The notes: generated from the letters alone by a model not told the origin. A stretch of DNA of 64,000 bases from Niallia circulans (GCF_003726095.1 NZ_CP026031.1:1302001-1366000); one strand, 5' to 3'. Shown: positions 8,729 through 18,362, counted from the stretch's first letter. Made by a program: numbers and translations.

Positions 8729-9382
8729 TTAAAAACCATTTTCTCTTAAAAATGAAGCAGTTAATGTTGAATCTTTTTTTATAGCTGGATTTTTGTCTCT
8801 ATTCATAAAGGAATAAAAGTACTTAGCTAAAAGATCAAATTCAATATTCACTAGTTCACCTTTTCGCTTATTCCCAATCACGCTTACCTTAGAAGTATAC
8901 GGGATGAGTGATACAAAAATAGAGGTTGGAGTCGTTTGGAAAACCGTTAAACTCGTTCCATCAATGGTAATAGAACCTTTATCCATTACTAAGTGTATTT
9001 GCTCCTCTGGCATCTGAATTTCAACTAATGTACTATTTTCTATTTTTTTTGTTGATATAATCATGCCCGTACAATCAACATGCCCAGACACAAAGTGCCC
9101 GCCAAACCTTCCATTGGCAGCCATTGCTCGTTCTAAATTAACAATTGTGCCGCTATTTAGAAGCCTTAAAGTCGTATCGTTAAACGTGTTTGGCATAACA
9201 TCGACTGTAAACAAACAATCACGGAAGGCAGTAACTGTTAGACAAACCCCATTTACGGCAATGCTGTCACCAATTTTCATATCCTCGAGAATCTGTTCTG
9301 CTTGAATCGTTATAGAAATAGTGTGCCCCGTCTTTTTACTATGCTTTACAACACCTAATTCTTCGACTAATCCAGTAAACAA
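8729..9382 (-). CDS. ribE: Riboflavin synthase, alpha chain
   Basis: This 217-residue enzyme dismutates two lumazine molecules to riboflavin. It shows the internal duplication of the family: FTGLVEELG and a [13 protein letters not shown] motif in the first half, then GHVDCTG and [13 protein letters not shown] in the second. TTG 9382 is chosen because AGGAGG lies 8 nt upstream and the family normally starts at this M-FTG position; the longer upstream frame has no support. It is the first gene of the operon, about 400 nt downstream of the FMN riboswitch aptamer, with a leader terminator between. Confidence 0.95.
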   Translation of the reverse strand: MFTGLVEELGVVKHSKKTGHTISITIQAEQILEDMKIGDSIAVNGVCLTVTAFRDCLFTVDVMPNTFNDTTLRLLNSGTIVNLERAMAANGRFGGHFVSGHVDCTGMIISTKKIENSTLVEIQMPEEQIHLVMDKGSITIDGTSLTVFQTTPTSIFVSLIPYTSKVSVIGNKRKGELVNIEFDLLAKYFYSFMNRDKNPAIKKDSTLTASFLRENGF

Positions 9383-9483
9383 TGGAAATTCCTCCTTTCT
9401 GCAGAGTGTATTTATAGCTCTTAAATAGCAGGGGGTCAAACATTATATGGATAGAAAAAAACACTCCTTAAAGTCCATAAAAA

Positions 9484-9520
9484 TACAAAATAAAACCCCG
9501 TATAATAAATTTATACGGGG
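9484..9520 (-). terminator. Leader terminator of the FMN riboswitch
   Basis: On the minus strand CCCCGTATAA and TTATACGGGG form a perfect 10-bp hairpin followed by TTTTATTTT. It lies between the aptamer and ribE and is the expected expression platform for transcription attenuation. Confidence 0.85.
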
Positions 9521-9797
9521 TCAAATACATACTTAAATAAACATGTGGACGATAGAATAGCTGTTTTTTATGGATTGTTGTTTGTACTTAACGCTGTCAA
9601 TGGGCATTTCACCATTCTTTTCAAAAAAGACCACTCTAAGCTTCAGTATATTTAGCAGTGATCACTTCAACTGTGAGCGCCCTTATTACTGCATCTCAAA
9701 TACAACAAAACATCTCTATAGAAAAACAGAAACAGAAAAAGAAAGGAGACTCATTCTTTTCATTCTATCAATCATACCATTTTGTTTATTGTTATTT

Positions 9798-9948
9798 GCC
9801 TTCTCCCATCCAGACTTTACTGTCGGCTTTGGTTTCTCACCAAATCCACCGTTTTATAAATTTAAATCTTACAAAACGGGTCACGGGCTTAGAGTTTTAC
9901 GTCCACTCATCACCGCCGGTTGGGAATTTCACCCGACCCCGAAGGCGA
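9798..9948 (-). ncRNA. FMN riboswitch (RFN element)
   Basis: The minus strand shows the conserved RFN blocks in order: CTTCGGGGTCGGGTG, AAATTCCCAACCGGCGGTGA, a GAGTGGACGTAAAACTC hairpin, then AGCCCGTGA, GGTGGATTTGGTGAGA, CCGACAGTAAAGTCTGGATG and GGAGAAGGCA. These are the hallmark helices and joining regions of the FMN aptamer. It precedes ribE-ribB-ribH and a leader terminator, so FMN should switch off transcription of the operon. The outer limits are accurate to a few bases. Confidence 0.96.
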
Positions 9949-10128
9949 TCACACATAGTGTGTAATCATAACTATTTAATTAACTGTATCGTACACCTTT
10001 TCCTTTTAATTATCAAATATTTTCTTTCAAGCACCATCTTTGCACTTCGAGTAAAGGGAAAAATAATCTCAATAAGGTGTTTCTTTTATCGAATTGGTCA
10101 CACTAAAAGAAAAAGGGGTGGCACAAGA

Positions 10129-10893
10129 ATGAAAATTACAGAAAATGTTTTTGGCTATCGTACAGCAATTGCGAATATAGCATATATAGCAGGACTAGGA
10201 AATAGGAAAGAGGAATGGGTACTTATCGATACAGGCGTTCCTTATTCTGCTCCATTTATTTTGAAAAACACAGACCAACTTTTCAAGGGAAAGAAACCAT
10301 TAGCAATCATTCTAACACACGCTCATTTTGATCATATCGGTGCATTACAAACACTTGTTAAGAAATGGAATGTACCTGTGTATATACATGAACAAGAAAT
10401 TCCCTATTTGGAAAGTAAGAAGAAATATCCGCCACCTACGCCATTAAGGGAAAAAGGGATGATGTCCTTTCTTTCACCATTTTACCCGCGAGATGGCATT
10501 GATTTTCATTCCAGTATCAAGCCTATTCCATGGGATGGTTCTTTACCATATTTAGATGACTGGAAATGGATTCATACGCCAGGACACACGGAAGGACATA
10601 TTTCCTTATTTAGAGAAAAGGATCGGTTGCTTCTAGCAGGGGATGCGCTGATTACAGTCAAACAAGAGTCATTATTTGCCGTTTTAACCCAGAAAAAAAA
10701 GATTCATGGTCCACCCGCATATTTTACACCAGATATAAACACCAGCTTCCAATCGATAGAAAAGCTATTAGCACTAGATCCGCAAATTTTATATACAGGA
10801 CATGGTATGCCAATGTACGGAGCTGAAATAAGGGAGGGAATTAGGGAACTTCTTTATCAGTATAATACAGAGAATTTAGTAAAAGAAATTTAA
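10129..10893 (+). CDS. MBL-fold metallo-hydrolase
   Basis: This 254-residue metallo-beta-lactamase-fold enzyme has its metal ligands visible: THAHFDHIG (HxHxDH) at about residues 64-72, a His in TPGHTEGH, the Asp of LLAGDAL and a C-terminal His in YTGHG. ATG 10129 follows an AAAAGGGGTGG Shine-Dalgarno. The same frame stays open far upstream, but that part overlaps the FMN riboswitch on the other strand and is not coding. Members include glyoxalase II-like and lactonase-like enzymes; the substrate is unknown. A second, related MBL gene lies at 55138-55863. Confidence 0.9.
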   Translation: MKITENVFGYRTAIANIAYIAGLGNRKEEWVLIDTGVPYSAPFILKNTDQLFKGKKPLAIILTHAHFDHIGALQTLVKKWNVPVYIHEQEIPYLESKKKYPPPTPLREKGMMSFLSPFYPRDGIDFHSSIKPIPWDGSLPYLDDWKWIHTPGHTEGHISLFREKDRLLLAGDALITVKQESLFAVLTQKKKIHGPPAYFTPDINTSFQSIEKLLALDPQILYTGHGMPMYGAEIREGIRELLYQYNTENLVKEI

Positions 10894-10925
10894 TTAATCA
10901 TAATATAGTTATGTAAACTAAAAGT

Positions 10926-10993
10926 AGACAAATCATTATTTTGCCATCCCATATTTATAGGTGTTTGGAAAAAAACGATTTGTCTTTTTATTT
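10926..10993 (+). terminator. Terminator after MBL hydrolase
   Basis: AGACAAATC pairs with GATTTGTCT across a 42-nt loop, followed by a T-rich tail (TTTTATTTTT). Confidence 0.6.
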
Positions 10994-11112
10994 TTCTCTA
11001 TCATTTTGATATGGCTATAGCGTCATTTTCTGCCAAGATATAATCCTTTAACGAATAGCTATTTCATGATACCCTTAATAATTAGAAGATTGATATAGTT
11101 AGGAGTATTTTT

Positions 11113-11868
11113 ATGAAATTAGTAACTTGGAATGTTAATGGAATTAGAGCTTGTGTGAAAAAGGGCTTTCTAGATTTTTTCCAGCAAATAGATGCAGATA
11201 TCTTTTGTCTTCAAGAGACAAAACTACAAGAAGGACAAATTAAACTAGAATTAGAAGGCTATCATCAGTTTTGGAATTATGCAGAAAGAAAGGGGTATTC
11301 AGGAACAGCCGTTTTTACAAAGGAGAAGCCACTTTCTGTTCAATATGGCATTGGAGAAGACTTTGAGGAATTGGAAGGGAGAGCCATTACCTTAGAATTT
11401 AAAGACTTTTTCCTACTGAATGTATATACCCCTAATTCAAAGCGAGATTTAAGCAGATTATCTTATCGAGTTGAATGGGAAAAACAACTAAAAAACTATA
11501 TATTATCATTAGAAGCTATTAAACCTGTTATTTATTGTGGGGATTTAAATGTGGCTCACCAAGAGATAGATTTGAAAAATCCGAAGCCGAATATTGGAAA
11601 TTCGGGATTCACAACTGAAGAAAGAAACGAAATGACAAGCTTACTTGAATTAGGATTTGTTGATAGCTTTCGATATCTATACCCAGAGCGAACCGATGTC
11701 TACACATGGTGGAGCTATATGGCGAAAGTAAGAGAGAGAAATATTGGCTGGCGTATTGACTATTTTATCGTTTCTAATCAATTAAAAGAGCGCATCCAAG
11801 ATGCAACTATTCATTGTGATATAATGGGAAGCGATCATTGCCCTGTACAACTTGATATAGAAATATAA
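11113..11868 (+). CDS. exoA: Exodeoxyribonuclease III (ExoA/Xth family)
   Basis: This 251-residue AP endonuclease and 3'-5' exonuclease repairs abasic and oxidised sites in DNA. The family motifs are present: TWNVNGIRA at the N-terminus, the catalytic Glu in LQETKLQ, GTAVFTK, the CGDLNVAH motif, and the C-terminal GSDHCPV. Length matches Bacillus ExoA. TAGGAG lies about 8 nt before the ATG. It is a single-gene unit closed by a terminator. Confidence 0.97.
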   Translation: MKLVTWNVNGIRACVKKGFLDFFQQIDADIFCLQETKLQEGQIKLELEGYHQFWNYAERKGYSGTAVFTKEKPLSVQYGIGEDFEELEGRAITLEFKDFFLLNVYTPNSKRDLSRLSYRVEWEKQLKNYILSLEAIKPVIYCGDLNVAHQEIDLKNPKPNIGNSGFTTEERNEMTSLLELGFVDSFRYLYPERTDVYTWWSYMAKVRERNIGWRIDYFIVSNQLKERIQDATIHCDIMGSDHCPVQLDIEI

Positions 11869-11874
11869 TTTAAT

Positions 11875-11938
11875 AAACAGGGCATTTTTATCATGCTATC
11901 ATGTTAGAAAACAAATATGGTACAGATGCCCTGTTTTG
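11875..11938 (+). terminator. Terminator after exoA
   Basis: AAACAGGGCAT and ATGCCCTGTTT form a perfect 11-bp stem with a 40-nt loop, followed by TTTTG. Confidence 0.7.
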
Positions 11939-12012
11939 TTGTGCAGATATCAATCCATTTAAAATAAATTTATATCGTTTCATTATACATATTTAGAAGG
12001 AGCGAACCGCAA

Positions 12013-12993
12013 ATGAATTTAAAAGGAATTCATCACGTTTCTGCGATGACGGCAAAAGCAAAAGAAAATTACTCATTTTATACAAATATTTTAGGTCTAC
12101 GGCTGATAAAGAAAACAGTCAATCAAGATAACCCCTCTGTCTATCATTTGTTTTATGGGGATGAGCAAGGCAGCCCAGGAACAGAACTAACATTTTTTGA
12201 AATTCCCCATATGGCTCTTAACAGAGAAGGAGTAAGCAGCATTTCTGCTACTTCTTTACGTGTTCCAAGTGATAAAGCATTAGAATTTTGGCTAAAACGT
12301 TTCGAAGAATATAATGTTAAACACGGAGAAATCTTAGAGGGAGCAGGCAGATTAACATTAGAATTTAGAGATTTTGAAACACAACGGTTCTTTTTAGTAT
12401 CTGATGAAAACGATAATGGAGTGAAGGCTGGTATTCCTTGGGAAAAAAGTCCTATACCAGCAGAGTTTGCGATTACAGGTCTTGGACCAGTACAATTAAC
12501 GGTAAGACGCCCAGAAGCGACTATTAGCGTTTTAACTGATTTACTTGGATTCCGCTTAAAAACTTCGTATCCATCCACTATGGAGAATCAACCCCCTATT
12601 CTGGTATTCGAAACAGGGGAGGGTGGCTCTGGGGCGGAGGTACATCTAGAGGAGCGAAACGATTTGAAAGTGCAGCGCCTTGGTAGAGGCGGTGTTCATC
12701 ATGTAGCTTTACGAGCGGATAATGAGGAAGAACTTTATTATTGGATTGAAAAGGTGAATGAAGCTCGCTTCCAAAACTCAGGATATGTAGATCGTTTTTA
12801 TTTTAAATCACTGTATTTTAGAGATCCGAATGGAATCTTGTTTGAAATTGCTACAGATGGCCCTGGTTTTGCAACAGACGAAGATCTAAAACATTTAGGG
12901 GAATCTCTTGCACTTCCACCATTTTTAGAGTCTAAGCGGTCAGATATTGAGGCAATCCTAGAACCATTAGACACAAATAGAAAAGAAAAGTAA
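12013..12993 (+). CDS. Ring-cleaving dioxygenase, VOC superfamily (MhqA/MhqO-like)
   Basis: This 326-residue protein has two tandem vicinal-oxygen-chelate modules: residues 1-140, beginning GIHHVSAMTAKAKENYSFY, and about 150-285, with GGVHHVALRADNEEE. The metal ligands of the family would be the His in GIHHV, the His in GVHHV and Glu in LFEIATD. It resembles the Bacillus glyoxalase/dioxygenase proteins induced by quinones and catechols (Mhq group). No MarR regulator lies beside it. AGAAGGAGCG precedes the ATG. The reaction on aromatic diols is inferred from the family. Confidence 0.88.
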   Translation: MNLKGIHHVSAMTAKAKENYSFYTNILGLRLIKKTVNQDNPSVYHLFYGDEQGSPGTELTFFEIPHMALNREGVSSISATSLRVPSDKALEFWLKRFEEYNVKHGEILEGAGRLTLEFRDFETQRFFLVSDENDNGVKAGIPWEKSPIPAEFAITGLGPVQLTVRRPEATISVLTDLLGFRLKTSYPSTMENQPPILVFETGEGGSGAEVHLEERNDLKVQRLGRGGVHHVALRADNEEELYYWIEKVNEARFQNSGYVDRFYFKSLYFRDPNGILFEIATDGPGFATDEDLKHLGESLALPPFLESKRSDIEAILEPLDTNRKEK

Positions 12994-13092
12994 TAGCTAA
13001 CCGAAACGATAAACGAAAAAACAAAGTAGTATGCAAATATGCTACAATATTGAAAGAAACAATTGTTGGAATTACTAGGGGGAAAATGAATA

Positions 13093-13893
13093 ATGAAATG
13101 CGTATCAATAGATTTAGATGGTACCTTGCTAGATGACCATCATCAAATATCTGAAGCAAACCGAATGATTATTCAGAAATTAAAGGATCAACATATAGAA
13201 GTAATTTTAAATACAGGACGTCAATACGCAGATGTTATTAAAGTAGACGGCGTAAAAGAATTAGAACTTCCCATTTTTTGTTTAAATGGCAGCATGATGT
13301 ACGACGAAAAAGGAAAGCTACTATATGAAACACAAATTTCCATTGATTTATATCAAACTTTACTTAAAGTATTACAAAACTTGGAAGTAGGAGTTCTAGT
13401 TTATACGAATCAAGGTGGATTTCCAGGAACATTGCCAATGCTTCGCGGCAAATCATGGGATGAGATTCAAACACTCTTTGATCAACAAGATTATGAGGCG
13501 ATCCTGCATTTAAAGGATGTAAAAATTTATAAGTTAATCGCCGTTGTCGATGAAACACAGCTAGATAAAATCGACCACGTTAAAGAAATGCTTAGAAAAT
13601 ATGAGGCTATTTCGTTTTCCTCTTCTTTTCCTAACAACTGTGAAATCACATCAACTGATGCACAAAAAGGGAAAGCGATTAGACGGTATGAAAATCTTCG
13701 GAACCTTACTTTTAATGAGATTTACTCATTTGGTGACGGAGGTAATGATATTACACAATTTGAAGTATCAACAAGATCTTTTGCCATGGAAAATGCTCCT
13801 GAAGAAATCAAAAAAAGAGCAAGCGACGTTACGAAAAGTAATAATGAGGATGGGTTTGCATACGCCATTGAAAAGATTCTGAAATTAGTGTAA
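13093..13893 (+). CDS. Cof-type HAD family phosphatase
   Basis: This 266-residue haloacid-dehalogenase hydrolase has nucleophile motif I DLDGTLLDD at residues 7-15, motif II NTGR, a Lys in motif III (KGKAI) and motif IV GDGGNDI. The large insertion between motifs II and III is the Cof (type IIB) cap. Such enzymes dephosphorylate sugar phosphates, pyridoxal phosphate or FMN; the substrate cannot be assigned. ATG is preceded by AGGGGGAAAATG. A hairpin terminator follows before murG. Confidence 0.93.
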   Translation: MKCVSIDLDGTLLDDHHQISEANRMIIQKLKDQHIEVILNTGRQYADVIKVDGVKELELPIFCLNGSMMYDEKGKLLYETQISIDLYQTLLKVLQNLEVGVLVYTNQGGFPGTLPMLRGKSWDEIQTLFDQQDYEAILHLKDVKIYKLIAVVDETQLDKIDHVKEMLRKYEAISFSSSFPNNCEITSTDAQKGKAIRRYENLRNLTFNEIYSFGDGGNDITQFEVSTRSFAMENAPEEIKKRASDVTKSNNEDGFAYAIEKILKLV

Positions 13894-13914
13894 CCATCAT
13901 ATATTAGACTAGTT

Positions 13915-13949
13915 AAAGCCGGGATCTCTATACTAACTTCTGGCTTTTT
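13915..13949 (+). terminator. Terminator after HAD phosphatase
   Basis: AAAGCCGGGA can pair with TTCTGGCTTT (G-U pairs and one mismatch), followed by TTTTT. The last part runs close to the murG ribosome binding site. Confidence 0.55.
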
Positions 13950-13990
13950 CGCTGTGAAAATCGATACGAAGAATAGGAGTCGAATCTACT

Positions 13991-15048
13991 TTGAAGAAAA
14001 TTGTGTTTACAGGCGGGGATCTGCCGGCCATGTTACCCCTAATATCGCTATCATAAATGAATTAAATAAACAGTACTGGGATATTTTGTATATTGGCAGT
14101 AAAGCGGGGATTGAAAAGGACTTAATCGCAAAGATTGACATTCCATATTATTCTATTTCGAGTGGTAAATTAAGAAGATATTTATCAAAAGAAAATATAA
14201 AAGATATATTCAAAGTAATGAAAGGCTGTTATGACGCAAGAAAAATTTTAAAGAAAATCAAACCAAATGTTGTTTTCTCAAAAGGTGGATTTGTATCTGT
14301 ACCTGTTGTCATCGCAGCCCGCCAGTTGAAAATTCCTGTCATTCTGCATGAGAGTGATCTAACACCAGGTTTAGCCAATAAATTGTCTGTCCGTTTTGCT
14401 TCAAAAATTTTTACATCTTTTGAAGAAACCTTACATTATCTGCCAAAAGAAAAAAGTAAAGCAATCGGTTCTCCGATTCGAAAGGAAATACTAACTGGAT
14501 CTGCCTCTAAAGGGAAGTTCTTCCTTGGTTTTACTAGTCATAAGCCGATTCTTACAATTATGGGGGGGAGTTTAGGGGCCAAGAAAATAAATGAAATCGT
14601 TCGTGATAATTTAGATACATTATTACAATCCTATCAAATTGTGCATCTATGTGGGAAAGGAAATCTTTCAGAAGATCATGCAGGGATAAATGGATACAAA
14701 CAATTTGAGTATGTCTATAATGAATTAGCTGATATCCTAGCAGCGACAGAATTCGTTATTACGAGAGGCGGATCTAATTCTATTTTTGAATTTCTTGCCT
14801 TAAAAATTCCTATGCTTATTATTCCATTAACCAAACAGCAAAGCAGAGGAGATCAAATATTAAATGGGAAAGTCTTTACGGAAAATGGTTACTCCTATAT
14901 GATAGAAGAGGAAGCATTAACAAAAGAGCATTTTCTTCATACCTTAAAACAAATGCAAGAAAATAAGCAAGGTATGGCAGAAAAGATGGAAAAGAACAAA
15001 AGCAAAAATGCTTTAGAAGAAATTATAAAAGAATTAAATCGCTATTAA
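13991..15048 (+). CDS. murG: MurG-like UDP-GlcNAc transferase, frameshifted near the N-terminus
   Basis: The family adds GlcNAc to lipid I to make lipid II on the inner membrane face. The body is intact: SAGHVTPN, SKGGFVSVPV, HESDLTPGLAN, GGSLGAKKIN and RGGSNSIFEF, with a normal C-terminus. The natural start, TTG 13991 (AGGAG upstream), reads LKKIVFTGG and then leaves frame at GGGG 14015-14018, while the rest GSAGHV is in the +1 neighbouring frame. One missing G explains both halves. The frame carrying the body opens at GTG 13954, but its first 22 residues do not look like MurG. It resembles the second MurG paralogue of some Bacilli. The shift is either real inactivation or a homopolymer read error. 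Confidence 0.85.
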
Positions 15049-15060
15049 TATACATGTATC

Positions 15061-15108
15061 AGGCTATAGGTAGAGTTTGCATCTTCCTCTCTACTTGTAG
15101 TCTTTTTC
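15061..15108 (+). terminator. Terminator after murG
   Basis: AGGCTATAGGTAGAG and CTCTACTTGTAGTCT pair over 15 positions (three G-U), followed by TTTTT. Confidence 0.8.
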
Positions 15109-15204
15109 ATTATGCAGAAGATGATTTCACTTGATAATTTTGATAGAAAAAGCCAAAATAAGAAAATGGAATTCGTATATTTGAACGGAAAGTAGGTAAA
15201 ATCC

Positions 15205-16542
15205 ATGCAATCATTTACAGACATTGGATTGTCTTCAACAATTATTGAAAAACTTCATAAACAAGGAATAAAACAGCCAACCCCTATTCAAGCAAAGGTT
15301 ATTGCACCACTCCTTAAAGGAAGCGATGTAATTGCGCAAGCACAAACAGGTACAGGAAAGACTTTTGCTTTTATATTGCCGATTTTAGAAAAAATGATTA
15401 TCGATGCAAATCATATACAAACACTAATTTTAACCCCAACTAGAGAACTTGCTATTCAGATAACGAATGAAATCATGAAAATGAAACAGGAAGCAGTAAA
15501 TGTTCTTGCTGTATACGGGGGACAAGATGTCGACAAACAGTTGAAAGTCTTACAAAAAGACGTTTCCATTGTCGTAGCGACACCAGGAAGATTAATTGAC
15601 CATATAAAACGAGGAACAATTGATTTAAGCAAAATCTCCTATTTTGTTTTAGATGAAGCAGATCAAATGCTTCATATTGGCTTTTTAGAAGAAATTAGCT
15701 ATATTATGCGACGTATCCCTAAGTCAAGACAAACAATGCTATTTTCCGCGACTATTTCAAGGGAAGTCGAAAAACTTGCGAAGAAATATACGAAAAACGC
15801 CGACTATTTTACTGTTGAAGCAAAACAAGGACCAGCAAAAACCGTTAAGCAAGTAAGTATACATACAACTGATCGTGCCAAGCAAGGTACATTAATGACC
15901 TTAGTGAAGGAAGCAAATCCGTATATGGCAGTCATTTTCTGCAGGACGAAACGTCGAGTAACTAAATTATATGAAGTATTGCTCGCAAATAAATTTAGCT
16001 GTGGTCAATTACATGGGGATTTATCGCAGACAAAAAGAGAGCAAGTAATGAAAGCATTTCGTGATGGAAAATTCCAATTGTTAATTGCGACAGATGTAGC
16101 AGCAAGAGGCTTAGATATTGATGGAATTACACATGTATATAATTATGATATTCCGCAAGATGCGGAGTCTTATGTCCACCGAATCGGCAGAACAGGAAGA
16201 GCTGGTACAGAAGGATATGCAGTTACCTTTTATTCATCTGATGATAGACCATTGTTAGATTCAATAGAGAATCAATTAGATATAAAAATAGAAAAAATAC
16301 AGCAACCCAAAAAGACAGATTCAACTAAACAAAGCGAAGAATCTAAACCAGCGAAAAAGCCATACAAAAAACAAAGCCATACAAAAAAGAAGGACGAAGT
16401 TATTCGTTCGTCTCAATCAGATAAAAAGGGAAGTGACAATAAGCGTAAGTCATTTTCAACAAACAATAAACATAGGGGTAATTCAAGTCAATCCCCAACA
16501 AAAAAATGGGCGAAACCTAAAAAACGAGATGGAAAAAGATAA
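15205..16542 (+). CDS. DEAD-box ATP-dependent RNA helicase
   Basis: This 445-residue RNA helicase has all core motifs: the Q motif with PTPIQ, motif I AQTGTGKT, Ia PTRELA, Ib TPGR, motif II DEAD, motif III SAT, motif V ATDVAARG and motif VI HRIGRTGR. A lysine-rich, low-complexity tail (residues about 370-445) probably binds RNA non-specifically, as in Csh-type helicases. Bacillus genomes carry several paralogues acting in ribosome assembly, mRNA decay and cold growth; I cannot say which one this is. The upstream site is weak (GTAGGTAAAATCC). Confidence 0.95.
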   Translation: MQSFTDIGLSSTIIEKLHKQGIKQPTPIQAKVIAPLLKGSDVIAQAQTGTGKTFAFILPILEKMIIDANHIQTLILTPTRELAIQITNEIMKMKQEAVNVLAVYGGQDVDKQLKVLQKDVSIVVATPGRLIDHIKRGTIDLSKISYFVLDEADQMLHIGFLEEISYIMRRIPKSRQTMLFSATISREVEKLAKKYTKNADYFTVEAKQGPAKTVKQVSIHTTDRAKQGTLMTLVKEANPYMAVIFCRTKRRVTKLYEVLLANKFSCGQLHGDLSQTKREQVMKAFRDGKFQLLIATDVAARGLDIDGITHVYNYDIPQDAESYVHRIGRTGRAGTEGYAVTFYSSDDRPLLDSIENQLDIKIEKIQQPKKTDSTKQSEESKPAKKPYKKQSHTKKKDEVIRSSQSDKKGSDNKRKSFSTNNKHRGNSSQSPTKKWAKPKKRDGKR

Positions 16543-16658
16543 AGAAGGTTCCCCTTTGCTTTAGGTTCCTTTTGAGGATTTAAAGGGAGAATTTTAGGCT
16601 TAGCTATCCTAATTTTCTACCAGAAAAAACGATTGTATAATGAAGGGAGTTCATTCCA

Positions 16659-17249
16659 TTGTTAAAAAAAGAAATAAATAAGTATATAGAAGAGTGCAAA
16701 TCACTAAATTCAGGAAAAGTAGTTCTTTTCGAAGAGGAAATGAATTATGTTAGAAAAGAAGGCCTTGCAGACGATCATATGGTGATGGAACAGACAGCTG
16801 AGCGTTTTTCTGATTTATATATGGAGCTTGCCAATAAAGAAACAGACGAAGTGGTGCAGGAAAATGCTCAAGAGAGGATTCTTGAGGATACTGTAGACTA
16901 TTTAGAGAGAAATATAGACATTTATCTCTATGTAGAGACAAAAGCATTTGACATTGTCTCTATCGATTCTATGTCCATAGAAGTTGATTCTGTTTTTGGT
17001 ACCTATGAAGTTTTATGTGGATTAAAGAGTCCTAAAAAAACAGAAAAAGAAATTCGAGCATTTATGGAGAATCAACTAATAGGTGATGACACGCCTTACC
17101 AATTAATGTTCAATGGTAACGATGGCGTTTGGGATGTCAATTTCCCGTTAGAAAAAATCAACGGCTTCGATAAAGAAATGCAAATCGGGGATGCGTTAAA
17201 ATTAGCTTATTTATTTTTATTCTCTTTAAATGAAAAATTATCAGCATAG
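16659..17249 (+). CDS. Conserved hypothetical protein, 196 aa
   Basis: This soluble acidic protein has no signal peptide or membrane helix. A helical N-terminal half with many charged residues is followed by a region (about residues 125-190) with GTYEVLCGLK and GNDGVWDVNFPLE, and a helical end. It resembles a conserved Bacillus family of about 200 residues that is sometimes mislabelled as an aminotransferase, but no PLP-binding motif is present. TTG start with AAGGGAG 9 nt upstream. It ends 66 bp before the STAS gene and may be co-transcribed. Function unknown. Confidence 0.75.
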   Translation: MLKKEINKYIEECKSLNSGKVVLFEEEMNYVRKEGLADDHMVMEQTAERFSDLYMELANKETDEVVQENAQERILEDTVDYLERNIDIYLYVETKAFDIVSIDSMSIEVDSVFGTYEVLCGLKSPKKTEKEIRAFMENQLIGDDTPYQLMFNGNDGVWDVNFPLEKINGFDKEMQIGDALKLAYLFLFSLNEKLSA

Positions 17250-17315
17250 CACTTTTTTGTTTTGAAACCGGATAAAATTAGATACATTTCGAATGTTTGG
17301 AAGCGAGGGAGAGAC

Positions 17316-18338
17316 TTGACAAAAGAATCAAATCAAAAAATACAGATCAAATCTAGCGAATTTTCATGGAATAGCGAAAACGGTGTATTCCACTTTGACG
17401 GCGCTCCAGCACTATTATTTTGGGATAATGCATTTGAGATTTTTTTAAGCACCATTATGGAAATTTCCGGTCCTGATGCATCTAATGCCGTTTTTGAGAC
17501 AACTGGTTTCCGGATGGGACTGCTAGTAAATGATTATTATCAAAATCGCTTTTCCATTGAAGAAATTATCAAGAAATATAGTGAAATATATTCAAGTGCG
17601 GGCTGGGGAAATGTAACGATAACATCGTTTAACAAAGACAAGCAAACGGTAACGGTACGTTTGAAAAATTCATGGGAGCACCGAATCTTCCAATCTTTAA
17701 ATCCAAGCCAATCTGCTGTATTATTACCGAGTCATTGGGCAGGTGTTTTTAGCGGACTATTTAAAGAAAAGATGTGGTATGAGTTAACTAAAAGTCAAAC
17801 GAGGGGAGATGAATATGATGAATTAAACATATTCGTTTCTAACCACACTCCCCATCAAAGTGTCCATGAACTAGTAAGAGGGAAAGAAACAAAATACATT
17901 ACAGAATTAGAAACAATAGTTGAGGACCGCACGAAAGAGCTATCCACTTTGATCAGGCATTTATCTACACCAGTCATGCCTGTCATGAAAGGCATCCTCG
18001 CTATACCGCTAATTGGGAAATTTAATGAAGAGCGTTTTGAAGATTTACTGCAAAAAGGTTTGCAGGAATTTTCCGAGCGTCGAGCAAGTTATTTACTTCT
18101 TGATTTAACTGGAATAAGCGAATTCGATCAGTTTATTATTTTTCGACTGCAGGAATTGGTAAAAGCAATTGAATTAATTGGCGGGGAATGCATCCTCGTA
18201 GGGATTAATCCACATTTAAGTGTGCAAATTATTCAATCAGGCGTTGATTTAAAATATATCCATACCTTTGCGACATTAGAACAAGGCATTGAATATGCAA
18301 TTGAAGCTCTTGGTTATCGGATTGAGAAACAACCCTGA
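17316..18338 (+). CDS. RsbR-like protein with C-terminal STAS domain
   Basis: This 340-residue cytoplasmic protein has an N-terminal ligand-binding-like domain (about 1-185), possibly V4R-like. A linker helix (ELETIVEDRTKELSTL) resembles the coiled linkers of RsbR co-antagonists, and a C-terminal STAS domain (about 225-335) follows. The STAS core LDLTGISEFDQF, LIGGECILVGINPHLSVQI and SGVDL is clear. The two Thr phospho-acceptor positions of RsbR (after VD and in the AQT segment) appear as Gln and Ile. TTG 17316 follows GAGGGA by 5 nt; the frame extends upstream to TTG 17262 without a site. A stressosome-type sensor is an inference. Confidence 0.82.
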   Translation: MTKESNQKIQIKSSEFSWNSENGVFHFDGAPALLFWDNAFEIFLSTIMEISGPDASNAVFETTGFRMGLLVNDYYQNRFSIEEIIKKYSEIYSSAGWGNVTITSFNKDKQTVTVRLKNSWEHRIFQSLNPSQSAVLLPSHWAGVFSGLFKEKMWYELTKSQTRGDEYDELNIFVSNHTPHQSVHELVRGKETKYITELETIVEDRTKELSTLIRHLSTPVMPVMKGILAIPLIGKFNEERFEDLLQKGLQEFSERRASYLLLDLTGISEFDQFIIFRLQELVKAIELIGGECILVGINPHLSVQIIQSGVDLKYIHTFATLEQGIEYAIEALGYRIEKQP

Positions 18339-18362
18339 GTTAACGAAATAAAATAGTATCCA

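Noticed and set aside
9658..10128. Long N-terminal extension of the MBL hydrolase frame and an overlapping 131-codon frame (9570-9965)
   Set aside because: Both run antisense over the FMN riboswitch and have no ribosome binding site; the MBL gene has a good start at 10129.
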